Shown in pieces: positions 1 to 8,739 of a DNA stretch of 64,000 nt; the stretch's first letter is position 1; every line of letters starts with the position of its first letter. The translations under genes and the position numbers were made by a program. A model generated the notes under the pieces. It made no database searches, was not told the origin of the DNA, and worked only from the letters and a program-made list of their open reading frames with translations. This DNA is from Acuticoccus sp039034015. GTDB taxonomy: Bacteria > Pseudomonadota > Alphaproteobacteria > Rhizobiales > Amorphaceae. Where the stretch lies: NCBI GenBank assembly GCA_039034015.1, contig JBCCBM010000018.1:1-64000 (forward strand), given 5' to 3'.

Positions 1-147
1 GATCACCGGCTTTTTTGTGCTCGCAAGGGTGTTGAGTGCGGCGGCAGCGCCCGGGTAGGGGCCATCGCCGGACATCAAGACGCCGAATTGGTCCACCAAA
101 AATGCGTCATAGCGGGCGGCGAGTGTGGCCACCGTTGTGAGGGTCAT
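1..147 (-). CDS. HAD-IIA family phosphatase, N-terminal fragment (cut by window edge)
   Basis: Only the first 49 codons lie in the window; the gene runs off the left edge. The visible N-terminus contains YDAFLVDQFGVL followed by GDGPYPGA. This fits motif I of class IIA HAD hydrolases (NagD-like), where the Asp nucleophile precedes a GV and a PxPGA loop. Its ATG overlaps the stop of the FGGY kinase gene by 4 bases, so it is the most distal visible gene of the polyol operon. A sugar-phosphate phosphatase role is inferred from family and context; the catalytic half is not visible. Confidence 0.72.
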   Translation of the reverse strand, partial: MTLTTVATLAARYDAFLVDQFGVLMSGDGPYPGAAAALNTLASTKKPVI

Positions 148-1406
148 GACATGAGGCCGAAGCGGGCAAGGGTTGCAGCGCCATAGGCGGCCTCGGGGTG
201 GTTTGGTGCCAGAAGGGGCACGCCAAGATGGCGGGCGCGGATGCCGGACCACGCCTCGTTTTTGGCGCCGCCGCCGACGGTGCGCACGGTGGCAAGCGGC
301 GGGGCGCCGAGGGATTTCAGCTTGGTGTAGCCCTCCGCCTCCACCCGGGCGATCCCCTCCAGCATGCCTTTGAGGAAGGCCGCGTCATCGGCGGGGCGGG
401 GCGTCAGCTGCGGCGGCAAGGTGGGGTCGGCGATGGGAAACCGCTCGCCTGGGGCGCGCAGCGGCATGTAGCCAAGGTCGCCGGGGTGGGCGGGGTCGAT
501 GGTGGCGCTGAGCGCTGCGATGGTGGGGGCGTCAAAATGGTCGAGGAGGACGCCGCCACCGGTGTTGGATGCGCCGCCTGCCAGCCACAGGCCCATGATG
601 TGGTGGCTGTAAATGCCGTATTCCGGCGCAAACAGCGGCGCATCGCACAGGAGCTTTAAGACCAGCGTTGTGCCGAGGGAGGTGACGCCGTCGCCCGCCG
701 TGGACGCGCCGGTGGCGAGGAAGGCGGCGCAGCCATCGGTGGTGCCGGCGACGACCTTTGCGCTGGCGGGGAGATCGAACTGGGTGGCAACGTCATCGCG
801 AAGGGGGCCAAGGGGGGTGCCGGGGCGGTGGACGGTCGGCAACAGGTCCGGCCGGACGCCGGTGCGAAACACCCAGTCGGGCCAGCGGCCGGCGACGGGG
901 TCGTAGCCGGTTTTGAGGGCGTTGTTGTCGTCGGAGGAAAAGACGCCGCAAAGTTGGCCGGCGATCCAGTCGGCCTGGTGGAGCACCTTTGCAACGCCCG
1001 GCGTTTGTTGAAACATCAGCGCCTTGGCAAGGCCGCTGGTGGCGCCGCCGGCGGCCGTTGTGGGCGGGGCGTTGTCGGCAATGGTGGCAAGGAGCGCGCC
1101 GTCCTCGCACGGGTCGTCGTACATCCGCCCTTCGCTGAGGGGCGCGCAGGTGGGGTCCACCGGGATCATGGTGCCGGAGGTGCCGTCGACGGCAATGGCG
1201 CAGACGGCGCCCCGGTCGATCACCGCGCAAAGGTCGGTGAGGGCGGTAAAGGTGGCGGCGCGCCAGCCGGCGGGATCGCGCCGGTTGGCGCTGTGGTCGG
1301 CAAGGGCCGCGCTCTTGGCGGCGATGGCGGTGCCGGCCTCGTCCATGGCAAGGGCGCGGGCGCCGGATGTGCCAATGTCGAGCCCAATGACAAGGTCACG
1401 GCGCAT
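144..1406 (-). CDS. FGGY-family carbohydrate kinase (ribulokinase/xylulokinase-like), short
   Basis: The 420-residue protein opens with VIGLDIGTSGARALAMD, the phosphate-1 motif of FGGY sugar kinases, and has DGTSGTM near residue 73 and TTDGCAAFLATGA in the hinge region. A C-terminal TVGGGAKNEAWSGIRA matches the second FGGY signature. It would phosphorylate a ketose or polyol with ATP in the cytoplasm. At 420 residues it is shorter than the usual 480-520. It is the second FGGY kinase of this operon, and the gene overlaps the aldolase gene by 11 bases and the HAD gene by 4. The substrate is unknown. Confidence 0.85.
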   Translation of the reverse strand: MRRDLVIGLDIGTSGARALAMDEAGTAIAAKSAALADHSANRRDPAGWRAATFTALTDLCAVIDRGAVCAIAVDGTSGTMIPVDPTCAPLSEGRMYDDPCEDGALLATIADNAPPTTAAGGATSGLAKALMFQQTPGVAKVLHQADWIAGQLCGVFSSDDNNALKTGYDPVAGRWPDWVFRTGVRPDLLPTVHRPGTPLGPLRDDVATQFDLPASAKVVAGTTDGCAAFLATGASTAGDGVTSLGTTLVLKLLCDAPLFAPEYGIYSHHIMGLWLAGGASNTGGGVLLDHFDAPTIAALSATIDPAHPGDLGYMPLRAPGERFPIADPTLPPQLTPRPADDAAFLKGMLEGIARVEAEGYTKLKSLGAPPLATVRTVGGGAKNEAWSGIRARHLGVPLLAPNHPEAAYGAATLARFGLMS

Positions 1407-2442
1407 TGAGCGACTGCCTGTATTTTTCCGCGTCCCAATCGAGGAGCTCGAAATTTTCTTCGTCCGTCAGGTAGTTGAGCTTCGCATCGGCGGGGACGCG
1501 CACCATCACATCCGCAAGGCAGCGCATCATGACGGTGGCCGCCGCGCCCGCCTCGCGCCGCACGATGACGCCCTTTTGCGGCACCAACAGCCAGACTGGC
1601 GGCGGGGCGCCGGTGGCGGTGATGCGCGCCTCGGCACCCGCCACCGCCTCGCCTGGGGAGAGGGCGGGGACGGCAATGCCGCAAAAGATCACGTGGTCGG
1701 GGTAAAGGCTGCCGCGGGTGACTTGGGCAAGGCGCGCGGGGCCATCGGCAAGGGCATGGAGCGCGGAGTCGTCCGCCGGGGTGTAGGCGGTGCCTTCGGT
1801 GAGGCTTTTGAGGGCGGCGATGTCCGGCGGGGCGGCGGGGGCGGCCGGGAGGGCAAGGGCATCGTGGACCGCGGTTTGGAGGGCGCGCACCTCATCGGCC
1901 GCGTCGCCGGCGACGATGAGGCCGTGGTTGCCGAGGACGACGACGTTGATGTCTTTGGTCAAGACCGCGCTCACCGCGCGGGCAAGGTTGGCGCCTGGCT
2001 TCGCGTAGGGGACCTTGGCCCACGCAAAACCATCGAGCCTTGCGGCGAGCAGCGCGTCGCAATCGGCGCGGATCGCGTGGGCGATGGCGTGGATCGAGTG
2101 GGTGTGGAGGACGATGCGCTGATCGAACACGGCGTGGAGGCTGGTTTCGATGGAGGGGCGCAGCGTGTTGCCGCCGGGCAGGAGGAATTTTCCTGGCTGG
2201 TCGGCCGCATCTTCGCCCGCGCGCAGGCTTTGGCGCATAGCGGGAAGGTCGGTCACCACGAAGATATCGCCCGTGGTGGCGTCGGACAGTTTTGTGCCGG
2301 ACGCTTTGATCCACATGGCGCGGTCGGTCTTGATGGAGCTGTTGCCGCCGGCGCCTTGGATGTGCATCGGGTCGGCGCCAAATTCGGCCGAGAGGGTGCG
2401 CACAGCGCCAAAATCGTCAGGCGGAGCGGGCGTCATTGTCAT
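1396..2442 (-). CDS. class II aldolase/adducin family protein
   Basis: A protein of about 348 residues. It has an N-terminal GAGGNSSIKTD loop, a LHTHSIHA stretch supplying two metal-binding histidines, and VLGNHGLIVAG supplying a third, all typical of Zn-dependent class II aldolases (FucA/RhaD/AraD group). These cleave or epimerise sugar phosphates, often giving dihydroxyacetone phosphate. The C-terminal ~140 residues extend beyond the core fold. The gene overlaps the upstream dehydrogenase gene by about 26 bases; TTG 2445, ATG 2442 and ATG 2436 are all possible starts and none has a clear Shine-Dalgarno. Aldol cleavage of the product of the FAD dehydrogenase is an inference from gene order. 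Confidence 0.85.
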   Translation of the reverse strand: MTMTPAPPDDFGAVRTLSAEFGADPMHIQGAGGNSSIKTDRAMWIKASGTKLSDATTGDIFVVTDLPAMRQSLRAGEDAADQPGKFLLPGGNTLRPSIETSLHAVFDQRIVLHTHSIHAIAHAIRADCDALLAARLDGFAWAKVPYAKPGANLARAVSAVLTKDINVVVLGNHGLIVAGDAADEVRALQTAVHDALALPAAPAAPPDIAALKSLTEGTAYTPADDSALHALADGPARLAQVTRGSLYPDHVIFCGIAVPALSPGEAVAGAEARITATGAPPPVWLLVPQKGVIVRREAGAAATVMMRCLADVMVRVPADAKLNYLTDEENFELLDWDAEKYRQSLNAP

Positions 2443-3919
2443 CAAACCAGCGTTCGAGGTTGGCCCGCTCGTCGGGGCGCATGTGGAGGTGGTGCTTGGT
2501 GCGGCGCCAAAGAATGTCCTGGGCGGACTGCGCCCATTCGGTGCGGATCAGAAAGTCGACCTCCGCCTGATAAAGGAGTGGGCCGAAGGGGCGGCCAAGG
2601 TCGCAGAGCGCGCGCGCGTTGCCGATGAGCGCGTGCGCGCGGGTGCCGTAAAGCCGGGCATAGTGTTTGGTGAGGGGGCGGGGGAGCCAGGGGTGGGCGG
2701 CCTGCAGGGTGCCAAAAAAGGTCTCAAAGTCCGCGCCCGGCATGTCGCCGCCCGGCAGCGGAGCGGTGGTTGAGGCGGGCGCCATCGCGGGGAAGACGGG
2801 CGTCAGCTTATCGACCGCGTGCTCGGAAAGCTTTCGATAGGTGGTGATCTTCCCGCCGAAAATATTGAGGAGCGGGGCGCCGCGGGTCTCATCAAGATCG
2901 AGCACGTAGTCGCGGGTGACGGCGCTCGGGTTGCCTTGCCCGTCGTCAAACAAAGGACGCACGCCGGAGAAGGTTTTTATGACGTCCGCCCGGCGCAGCG
3001 TCTCTTTGAAATAGCGGTTCACGGCGGCAATCAGGTAGTCAATCTCATCCTCGGTGGCGCGCACATCGTCGGCGGCGCCCTCGTGGGGGATGTCGGTGGT
3101 GCCGATCAGCGCCTTATCGCCCTCATAGGGGTTGATGAAGATGACGCGTTTGTCTGTGTTTTGAATAAGATAGGCCTGCGCCCCGTCCCAAAATTTGGGC
3201 ACGATGATGTGGCTGCCACGCACGAGCCGCACGCCCCGGGCCGAGTTGCTGCGGGCAATGCGCCCGACCACATCGGTGACCCATGGGCCCGCGGCATTTG
3301 CCACCGCTTTTGCCGAAATGGTGCGCACAAGGCCGCTTGCGGTGCTGCGCAAGGTGGCGGTCCACCGGCCGTTTTCGACGTTGAGCGCAGTGCAGGCCGT
3401 GCGGGGCAAGATGGTGGCGCCCTTTTCCGCAGCGCCAAGGGCGTTAAGGACCACGAGGCGCGCGTCATCCACCCAGCAGTCAGAGTATTCGAACCCGCGG
3501 GTGAAGGTGTCGCGGAGGGGGGCGCCCTCCGGATCGCGGCGGAGGTTGAGGGTGCGCGTGCCGGGGAGGCGCTTTCGCCCGCCAAGATTGTCATAGAGGA
3601 AGAGGCCGAGCCGGATTAGCCACGCCGGCCGGTCGCTGGGGCTGTGGGGCAGCACAAAGCGCATCGGCCAGATGATGTGGGGCGCCGCGTTGAGGAGAAC
3701 TTCGCGCTCAATCAGCGCCTCGCGCACCAGGCGAAACTCATAATATTCCAGGTAGCGAAGGCCGCCGTGGACAAGCTTTCCGGAGCGGGAGGACGTGCCC
3801 TCCCCAAGGTCATCTTTTTCGCAAAGGACGACGGAGAGGCCGCGACGGGCCGCATCCCGCGCAATGCCGGCGCCGTTGACGCCGCCGCCGATCACCAAAA
3901 GGTCGACGTTGCCGGTCAT
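2417..3919 (-). CDS. FAD-dependent glycerol-3-phosphate dehydrogenase family (GlpD/EryB-like)
   Basis: About 500 residues from ATG 3919, the start that puts the dinucleotide fold (DLLVIGGGVNGAGIARDAA) at the N-terminus. It is followed by GEGTSSRSGKLVHGGLRYLE, the GlpD signature. Later motifs include NAAGPW, GTTDIPHEG and FGGKITTYRKLSEHA. The length and motifs fit the respiratory GlpD family, which oxidises sn-glycerol-3-phosphate and includes EryB, the erythritol-phosphate dehydrogenase. Between an EryA-like kinase and an aldolase it probably oxidises a polyol phosphate to a ketose phosphate, passing electrons to quinone. No glpK or classical glpR is adjacent, so glycerol is only one possibility. 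Confidence 0.88.
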   Translation of the reverse strand: MTGNVDLLVIGGGVNGAGIARDAARRGLSVVLCEKDDLGEGTSSRSGKLVHGGLRYLEYYEFRLVREALIEREVLLNAAPHIIWPMRFVLPHSPSDRPAWLIRLGLFLYDNLGGRKRLPGTRTLNLRRDPEGAPLRDTFTRGFEYSDCWVDDARLVVLNALGAAEKGATILPRTACTALNVENGRWTATLRSTASGLVRTISAKAVANAAGPWVTDVVGRIARSNSARGVRLVRGSHIIVPKFWDGAQAYLIQNTDKRVIFINPYEGDKALIGTTDIPHEGAADDVRATEDEIDYLIAAVNRYFKETLRRADVIKTFSGVRPLFDDGQGNPSAVTRDYVLDLDETRGAPLLNIFGGKITTYRKLSEHAVDKLTPVFPAMAPASTTAPLPGGDMPGADFETFFGTLQAAHPWLPRPLTKHYARLYGTRAHALIGNARALCDLGRPFGPLLYQAEVDFLIRTEWAQSAQDILWRRTKHHLHMRPDERANLERWFDDNDARSA

Positions 3920-3929
3920 AAAGCGCCGC

Positions 3930-4973
3930 TTAGCACAGGTTTTTGAGCGGTTCGCCGGCAAAGTAGCGGCGCACATCCTCCGCCAGTTGCTCGGCCGCAA
4001 AGGTGACGGTGCGCACGGATGCGCCGGCGATGTGCGGCGTCAGCGTGACGTTGTCGAGCTTTAGGAGCGGCCAATCGGCCGGGACAGGCTCCACCGAAAA
4101 GGTTTCGAGCATGGCCCCCGCGATGACGCCTGTGGTCAGCGCCTCATAAAGATCATCATAGTTGCACAAGGGGCCGCGCGCGGTGTTGATGAGCAACGCG
4201 TCGGGCTTCATGGCCGCCAGCGTGTCTTTGTTGATGATGTGGGTGGTTTCTTCGCTCACCCGCGGGTGGAGGGTGACCACATCACTTTCACCAAGCAGCT
4301 GTTCCAGTGAGACTTTTTCAACGCCCGCGTTGAGATCTTCGGCGTCAAGCTGCACATAAGGGTCATAGACCATGACGCGGGTGCCGAATGCGCGCAAAAG
4401 CTTTGTGACGCGGGTGCCGATCTTGCCGTAGCCGATGACGCCGACGGTCATCTCGTTGAGCTCGCGGCCGGTGGTGTCGGCGCGGTAAAGGTCGCCGCGC
4501 CAGGTGCCGGCGCGCAGGGCCTCGTGGCCGGCGCGGATCTTTCGCGTTTCCGACAAGATCGCGCCGATGGTGAATTCGGCCACCGCGCTCGCATTGCGGC
4601 CCGGCGCACGCACCACCGCAACGTTTCGCGCGCGGGCAGCCTCAATGTCGATGTTGACCGGCCCGCCGCGGGAGCATGCGATGAGTTTGATGTTGGGCCA
4701 TGCGTCCAACATCGCGGCCGTGACGGGGCTTTGATGCATGACGAAGACTTCCGCATCGCCAACGAATGCGGTCACTTCGTCAAAATCGCCGATATACTCT
4801 TTGATGGGCGTCTTGTGCGCATCATCATAGCCGTGAACAAGGGGGCTGTCGGGCCAGTCATTTTGCGTGGCGCGGATGTTGAGGGCGACGCCCTCGCACG
4901 CTGTTTCGACGGCCTCGCGGAAAACCTCGGGCAGCATAAAATTGTCCCCGATGATGGCAACCTCGCGGGTCAT
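3930..4973 (-). CDS. D-isomer-specific 2-hydroxyacid dehydrogenase (3-phosphoglycerate dehydrogenase-like)
   Basis: 347 residues. The NAD-binding Rossmann motif is VGVIGYGKIGTRV around residue 155. LLINTARGPLCNYDDL supplies the catalytic Arg region and LTPHIAGAS the catalytic His. It should oxidise or reduce a 2-hydroxyacid or 2-ketoacid with NAD(P). Its start overlaps the stop of the EryA-like kinase gene by 4 bases and it sits 10 bases ahead of the FAD dehydrogenase gene, so it is translated within the polyol operon. This subgroup is often annotated as phosphoglycerate dehydrogenase, but the catabolic setting argues against serine synthesis. An acid derived from the polyol (for example a tetronate) is possible but unproven. 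Confidence 0.85.
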   Translation of the reverse strand: MTREVAIIGDNFMLPEVFREAVETACEGVALNIRATQNDWPDSPLVHGYDDAHKTPIKEYIGDFDEVTAFVGDAEVFVMHQSPVTAAMLDAWPNIKLIACSRGGPVNIDIEAARARNVAVVRAPGRNASAVAEFTIGAILSETRKIRAGHEALRAGTWRGDLYRADTTGRELNEMTVGVIGYGKIGTRVTKLLRAFGTRVMVYDPYVQLDAEDLNAGVEKVSLEQLLGESDVVTLHPRVSEETTHIINKDTLAAMKPDALLINTARGPLCNYDDLYEALTTGVIAGAMLETFSVEPVPADWPLLKLDNVTLTPHIAGASVRTVTFAAEQLAEDVRRYFAGEPLKNLC

Positions 4974-6523
4974 GGCAAAGCGTCCCGATGTTGCTCCAGC
5001 CCGTGCCAGATGGGGCGGAGCGCGTCTTGCGCGGCACGATAGTGCGGGAAAAGGCTGTCATAGGTGGCGCACAGCGCCGCGTCGGGCGCCTCCTCGGCAG
5101 ACAAATGCGGGACGACCCACTCGGCGATCGCCGCATCCATGGTGGGGTAAACGCCGGTGGCGACGGCTGCCATCATGGCCGCGCCCGCAGCGCCCGCCTC
5201 GCCCCGCTCCGAACGGCGGACCTTGGCGTTCAGCGTCCCGGCGAGGATGGCGCGCAGCGCCGCCGACTGCGCCGCACCCCCTGTGAGGGTGACGGTATCG
5301 GGGACGGCGCCCATGGCGGTGTAGCAATCGCGGGAGGCCATCGCGAGGCCCTCCACCGCGCCGCGCACAAGGTCGGCAAACCCGTGAGCGGTGGAGAGGC
5401 CGATGAGGCTCGCGCGGGCCGTGTGGTCGGTGAAGGGCCCGCGCTCACCGGCCTGCGAGATATAAGGGTGGAAGATGAGGCTGCCGGGGGGCGCTGCGCC
5501 AATCCACCCGTCAACCTTGGACAGGAAATCGCCCTCCGCGCCAAGGCTTTTCGCAACGTCTTTCGCGAGGCCGAGCACCCAGTCGATGTTGAGGGTGCCG
5601 GCCATGTTGGTTTGAATGTGTGCGACCAGGCCGGGCGCGGGCATCGGCATCACATAGCCCGTGCGGCGGTCTTTGTTGATGTGCACTTCACCGGGCGCCT
5701 TGCACTCAATGTGCATGCCTGTGGTGCCCACAATGGTGCACCCTGTGCGCTCCCCCGGCACATGGGCGCCCGCGCCCAGCGCCGTGCAGGTGACGTCCAC
5801 AAAGCCGAGTGCGATGGGGGTGCCGGCGCGAAGGCCGATGGCGGCCGCAGCCTCTTCGGTGAGGGGGTGGGTGGTGGTGGTGCCGTCGCAGATCTCGGGG
5901 AGGAGACGGCGTTCGGCGGCAAGGCCGAGACTTTCGATGACGGCGGTGTCGTAGGCGCCTGTGCGAAAGTTGCCGAAGGAGAAGGAGGCCTCGCTGGGGT
6001 CGGTGGCGCGGACCCCGGTCAGCATCAGATAAAGCCAGTCTTTGCAGTGGAAGGCGCATTCGGCGCTCGCCAGCGCGTCCGGCGTGTGCGCCTTCATGTG
6101 GAGGAGCTGCGGGCCCTGCTGGCAGGCGGCAAGGCCGGTGCCGGTGGCCTCGAAACGGGCAGCATCCTCCGGGCGGGCGGCAAGGTTGGCCGCGATGGCG
6201 CCGGCGCGCGCATCAAGCCACAGCCAGCCTTCGCCAACGGGGGCGTTGCCGGCGCCCACCAGCCACGTGCCATCCCCCTGGCCGGTGACCGCGATGGCCG
6301 CAACGCGCGCGGCAAGATCGGAGAGCTGTTGCCCCAGATCGCGCAGGGTTTTGGCGCAATCGTCCCACGTGCGGGCCATGGGCTGGGTGGCCGCGCCACC
6401 GGGGCCGGAATTGTAGCGGTTGGGGACGGAGGCGCGGGCGATCTGCCGGCCCGCAACGTCGAACGCCACCGACTTGATGACGGAGGTGCCCGCGTCAATC
6501 CCGATCAGGATATCGCGGCTCAT
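4970..6523 (-). CDS. FGGY-family polyol kinase, erythritol kinase (EryA)-like
   Basis: 517 residues, full length for FGGY kinases. The N-terminus has IGIDAGTSVIKSVAFD and VTGQGDGTWL; the middle has CKDWLYLMLTG and TDPSEASFSFG; the C-terminal ATPase domain has TLTGGAAQSAALRAILAG. GIDAGTSVIKSVAFD, the GQGDGTW motif and the HCKDWLY segment are those I associate with Brucella/rhizobial EryA, so an erythritol- or other C4/C5-polyol kinase is the best guess. It overlaps the ATPase gene upstream and the dehydrogenase gene downstream by 4 bases each. The similarity is judged from memory of the family, not from an alignment. Confidence 0.85.
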   Translation of the reverse strand: MSRDILIGIDAGTSVIKSVAFDVAGRQIARASVPNRYNSGPGGAATQPMARTWDDCAKTLRDLGQQLSDLAARVAAIAVTGQGDGTWLVGAGNAPVGEGWLWLDARAGAIAANLAARPEDAARFEATGTGLAACQQGPQLLHMKAHTPDALASAECAFHCKDWLYLMLTGVRATDPSEASFSFGNFRTGAYDTAVIESLGLAAERRLLPEICDGTTTTHPLTEEAAAAIGLRAGTPIALGFVDVTCTALGAGAHVPGERTGCTIVGTTGMHIECKAPGEVHINKDRRTGYVMPMPAPGLVAHIQTNMAGTLNIDWVLGLAKDVAKSLGAEGDFLSKVDGWIGAAPPGSLIFHPYISQAGERGPFTDHTARASLIGLSTAHGFADLVRGAVEGLAMASRDCYTAMGAVPDTVTLTGGAAQSAALRAILAGTLNAKVRRSERGEAGAAGAAMMAAVATGVYPTMDAAIAEWVVPHLSAEEAPDAALCATYDSLFPHYRAAQDALRPIWHGLEQHRDALP

Positions 6524-7647
6524 CCCACAAGCTCCGGCCCGTGGGCGATGGCTGCGCCAGTGTCGGGGTCAAAGATGTGAAGGTCGGCCGGGTCCACGTG
6601 GACGGCGATGGTGTCACCTTCGGAAAGATCGGCCCGGTCGTGCTCCACCAACACGAGCGCGCCGCCGGCAAACTCGGTCGCAATGTGGCTCTGGTCGCCG
6701 AGCCACTGGTTGGCCACCACGCGCGCCCCAACGCCGCTCTCCTGCCGGCGCACCGCGTACGGCCGCACCCCCAGCGTCAGCGTGCCGATGGACGCAATCC
6801 GCTCCAAGAGGGGCCCGGAAAAGGCGGCGGTATCGAAGGTGAGCGCTGCGCCGTCCGCCAGCGTGAAGGTGAGCGTGTTGTCGGTGGCCGTGGCTTTGGC
6901 ATCGAAAACGTTCATCGGCGGCTCGCCCACAAAGGTGCCGGTGAAGAGGTTGGCGGGCGCGGCCTTGATGGTTTCGGGGCTTGCAAACTGTTGGAGTTCG
7001 CCCGCCTCCATCACCGCGATGCGGTCGGCGAGCGCGTTCGCCTCGGTCTGATCGTGGGTGACGAGGATGGCGGTCAGCCCATGCTCTTTGATGTAGAATT
7101 TGATGCGGCCGCGCAGGAGTGAGCGGAGCTGCGGCTCCAGCTGGCCCATGGGCTCATCCAGAAGGTAAAGGTCCGCCTCGCGGATGAGGGCGCGGGCAAG
7201 GGACGCGCGCTGCTGTTGCCCGCCGGAGATGGAGGTTGGGTAGCGGCCCAAAATGTCGCTGATTTCCAGCATTTTTGCGACTTCGTCCACGAGGGCGGCC
7301 ACCTCGGTGGCGGGCTTTCCGCTGCGTTTGAGGGCAAAGGCGATGTTGTCGCGCACGGTGACCGTCGGGTAGAGCGAATAGCCCTCAAAGGCCATCGCAA
7401 CGTTGCGCTTGGCGGGGGCAAGGGTGTGCACCGGGCGGCCTTCGATGGCGATGGTGCCGCGGCTCACCGCCTCAAAGCCGGCGATCATGCGCAAGGTTGA
7501 GGTTTTGCCACAGCCCGACGAGCCCAGGAGCGCGATGATCTCGCCCTTTTCCACCGTCATCGACAGGGTTTTGACCGCGTGGACGCCCCGGTCGATGGGG
7601 CCATAAAACTTGTCGACCGCGTTGAGGGTGAGGGTTGGCTGGCTCAT
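6520..7647 (-). CDS. ABC transporter ATPase, carbohydrate (CUT1/MalK-like), catalytically complete
   Basis: 375 residues with Walker A GSSGCGKT (42-49), signature SGGQQQ (141-146), Walker B YLLDEP with Glu165, and an H-loop VTHD with His198. The C-terminal ~140 residues form the MOI/TOBE-type regulatory domain (LGVRPYAV). The Q-loop reads FEGYSLYP (Glu88 instead of Gln) and the D-loop reads LEPQ instead of LDAK, both unusual. It follows directly (ATGA overlap) after the second ATPase gene, so the importer probably uses a heterodimer of the two. It energises uptake of the polyol handled by the operon. Confidence 0.93.
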   Translation of the reverse strand: MSQPTLTLNAVDKFYGPIDRGVHAVKTLSMTVEKGEIIALLGSSGCGKTSTLRMIAGFEAVSRGTIAIEGRPVHTLAPAKRNVAMAFEGYSLYPTVTVRDNIAFALKRSGKPATEVAALVDEVAKMLEISDILGRYPTSISGGQQQRASLARALIREADLYLLDEPMGQLEPQLRSLLRGRIKFYIKEHGLTAILVTHDQTEANALADRIAVMEAGELQQFASPETIKAAPANLFTGTFVGEPPMNVFDAKATATDNTLTFTLADGAALTFDTAAFSGPLLERIASIGTLTLGVRPYAVRRQESGVGARVVANQWLGDQSHIATEFAGGALVLVEHDRADLSEGDTIAVHVDPADLHIFDPDTGAAIAHGPELVG

Positions 7648-8735
7648 TGGGCCGCGCCCTTGTTGATGAGGGCGCCGGTCTCGCGGTCAAACAGGAGCGC
7701 GCCGCCAGCGCTGATCGCAATGTGCGCCTTGCCCGATGCGGGGCCGGGCGTGCCGGCGGGCCGCGAAATCATCACCTCGCGCTTGCGAAGGGTGATGGCG
7801 AGCGTCACCGTCTTTTCGTTGAGCGGCGTTTCGGTCTCGATGGTCACCGGGATTGCGCCCGGCGCATCGGCCTCCACGAACGAGAGCGCCTCGGGCCGCA
7901 GACCAAGGACGCACGGGCGGCCCACGGTGCGCGCGTGGTGGGCGGGAAGGCGCACCGGCTGGTCCGACACGCGCACCAGCGGGCCCTCATCGTCGATCTC
8001 GGGGGTGACATCGAGGAGGTTGATGACGGGGTCGCCGAAGAGGCGGGCAATTTCCATGTTGGCGGGGGAGAGGTAAATGTCTTCGGGCGTGCCGGCTTGT
8101 TGCACGGTGCCGCCGTTGATCACGGCAATCTCATCGCCAAAGGCCATCGCTTCTTTGTAATCTTGGGTGACGTAGATGACGGTCGCCTTTTGGGTCTTGA
8201 TCAGGCGCGGAAGTTCGAGCCGCATTTCAAAGCGAAGCTTTGCGTCAACGTTGCGCAGCGGATCGTCCAGCAACAACACTTCGGGTTTGCCGGCAAGCGC
8301 GCGGCCGAGCGCGGTGCGTTGCTTTTGCCCGTTTGAGAGTTCCTTGGGCTTGTGGCCGAGCACATGGTCGATCTTGAGGAGCTTTGCGATGGAACCGACC
8401 CCATCGCGGATGGCCGACCGGTCCTCCCGCTGGGCCTTGAGGGGGCTTGCGATGTTGTCGGCCGCGCTCATGTGCGGGAACAGCGCAAAATTTTGGAAGG
8501 CCATGCCGATGCGGCGGTCTTCTGGCTCCACGCCGTCCATGTCGCGCCCGGCAATTTCGATGCGGCCGGCGTCGGGCTCGATGACGCCCGCGATCAGCCG
8601 CAAAAGCACCGTTTTGCCGGCGCCTGAGGGGCCGAACAGGACGAGCGTCTTGCCGGTGGGCACGGTGAGGGAGACGCCATCCAGCACCGTCTCCTTCTTG
8701 AAGGATTTTTTGATGTCCTGAAGGTGGAGCGACAC
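7644..8735 (-). CDS. ABC transporter ATPase, carbohydrate (CUT1/MalK-like), degenerate active site
   Basis: 363 residues. Walker A GPSGAGKT (35-42) is intact and the Q-loop is normal (FQNFALFP). The signature reads LSNGQ (133-137) rather than LSGGQ. Walker B reads LLLDDP, with Asp158 where the catalytic Glu belongs, and the H-loop reads VTQD, with Gln191 in place of His. A TOBE-type regulatory domain follows. The start is GTG at 8735, preceded by AAGGA 8 bases upstream. It is coupled to the complete ATPase by a 4-base overlap. I infer that one of the two nucleotide sites of the heterodimer is non-canonical; the same asymmetry is known in several ABC exporters. Confidence 0.93.
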   Translation of the reverse strand: MSLHLQDIKKSFKKETVLDGVSLTVPTGKTLVLFGPSGAGKTVLLRLIAGVIEPDAGRIEIAGRDMDGVEPEDRRIGMAFQNFALFPHMSAADNIASPLKAQREDRSAIRDGVGSIAKLLKIDHVLGHKPKELSNGQKQRTALGRALAGKPEVLLLDDPLRNVDAKLRFEMRLELPRLIKTQKATVIYVTQDYKEAMAFGDEIAVINGGTVQQAGTPEDIYLSPANMEIARLFGDPVINLLDVTPEIDDEGPLVRVSDQPVRLPAHHARTVGRPCVLGLRPEALSFVEADAPGAIPVTIETETPLNEKTVTLAITLRKREVMISRPAGTPGPASGKAHIAISAGGALLFDRETGALINKGAAQ

Positions 8736-8739
8736 CGAT

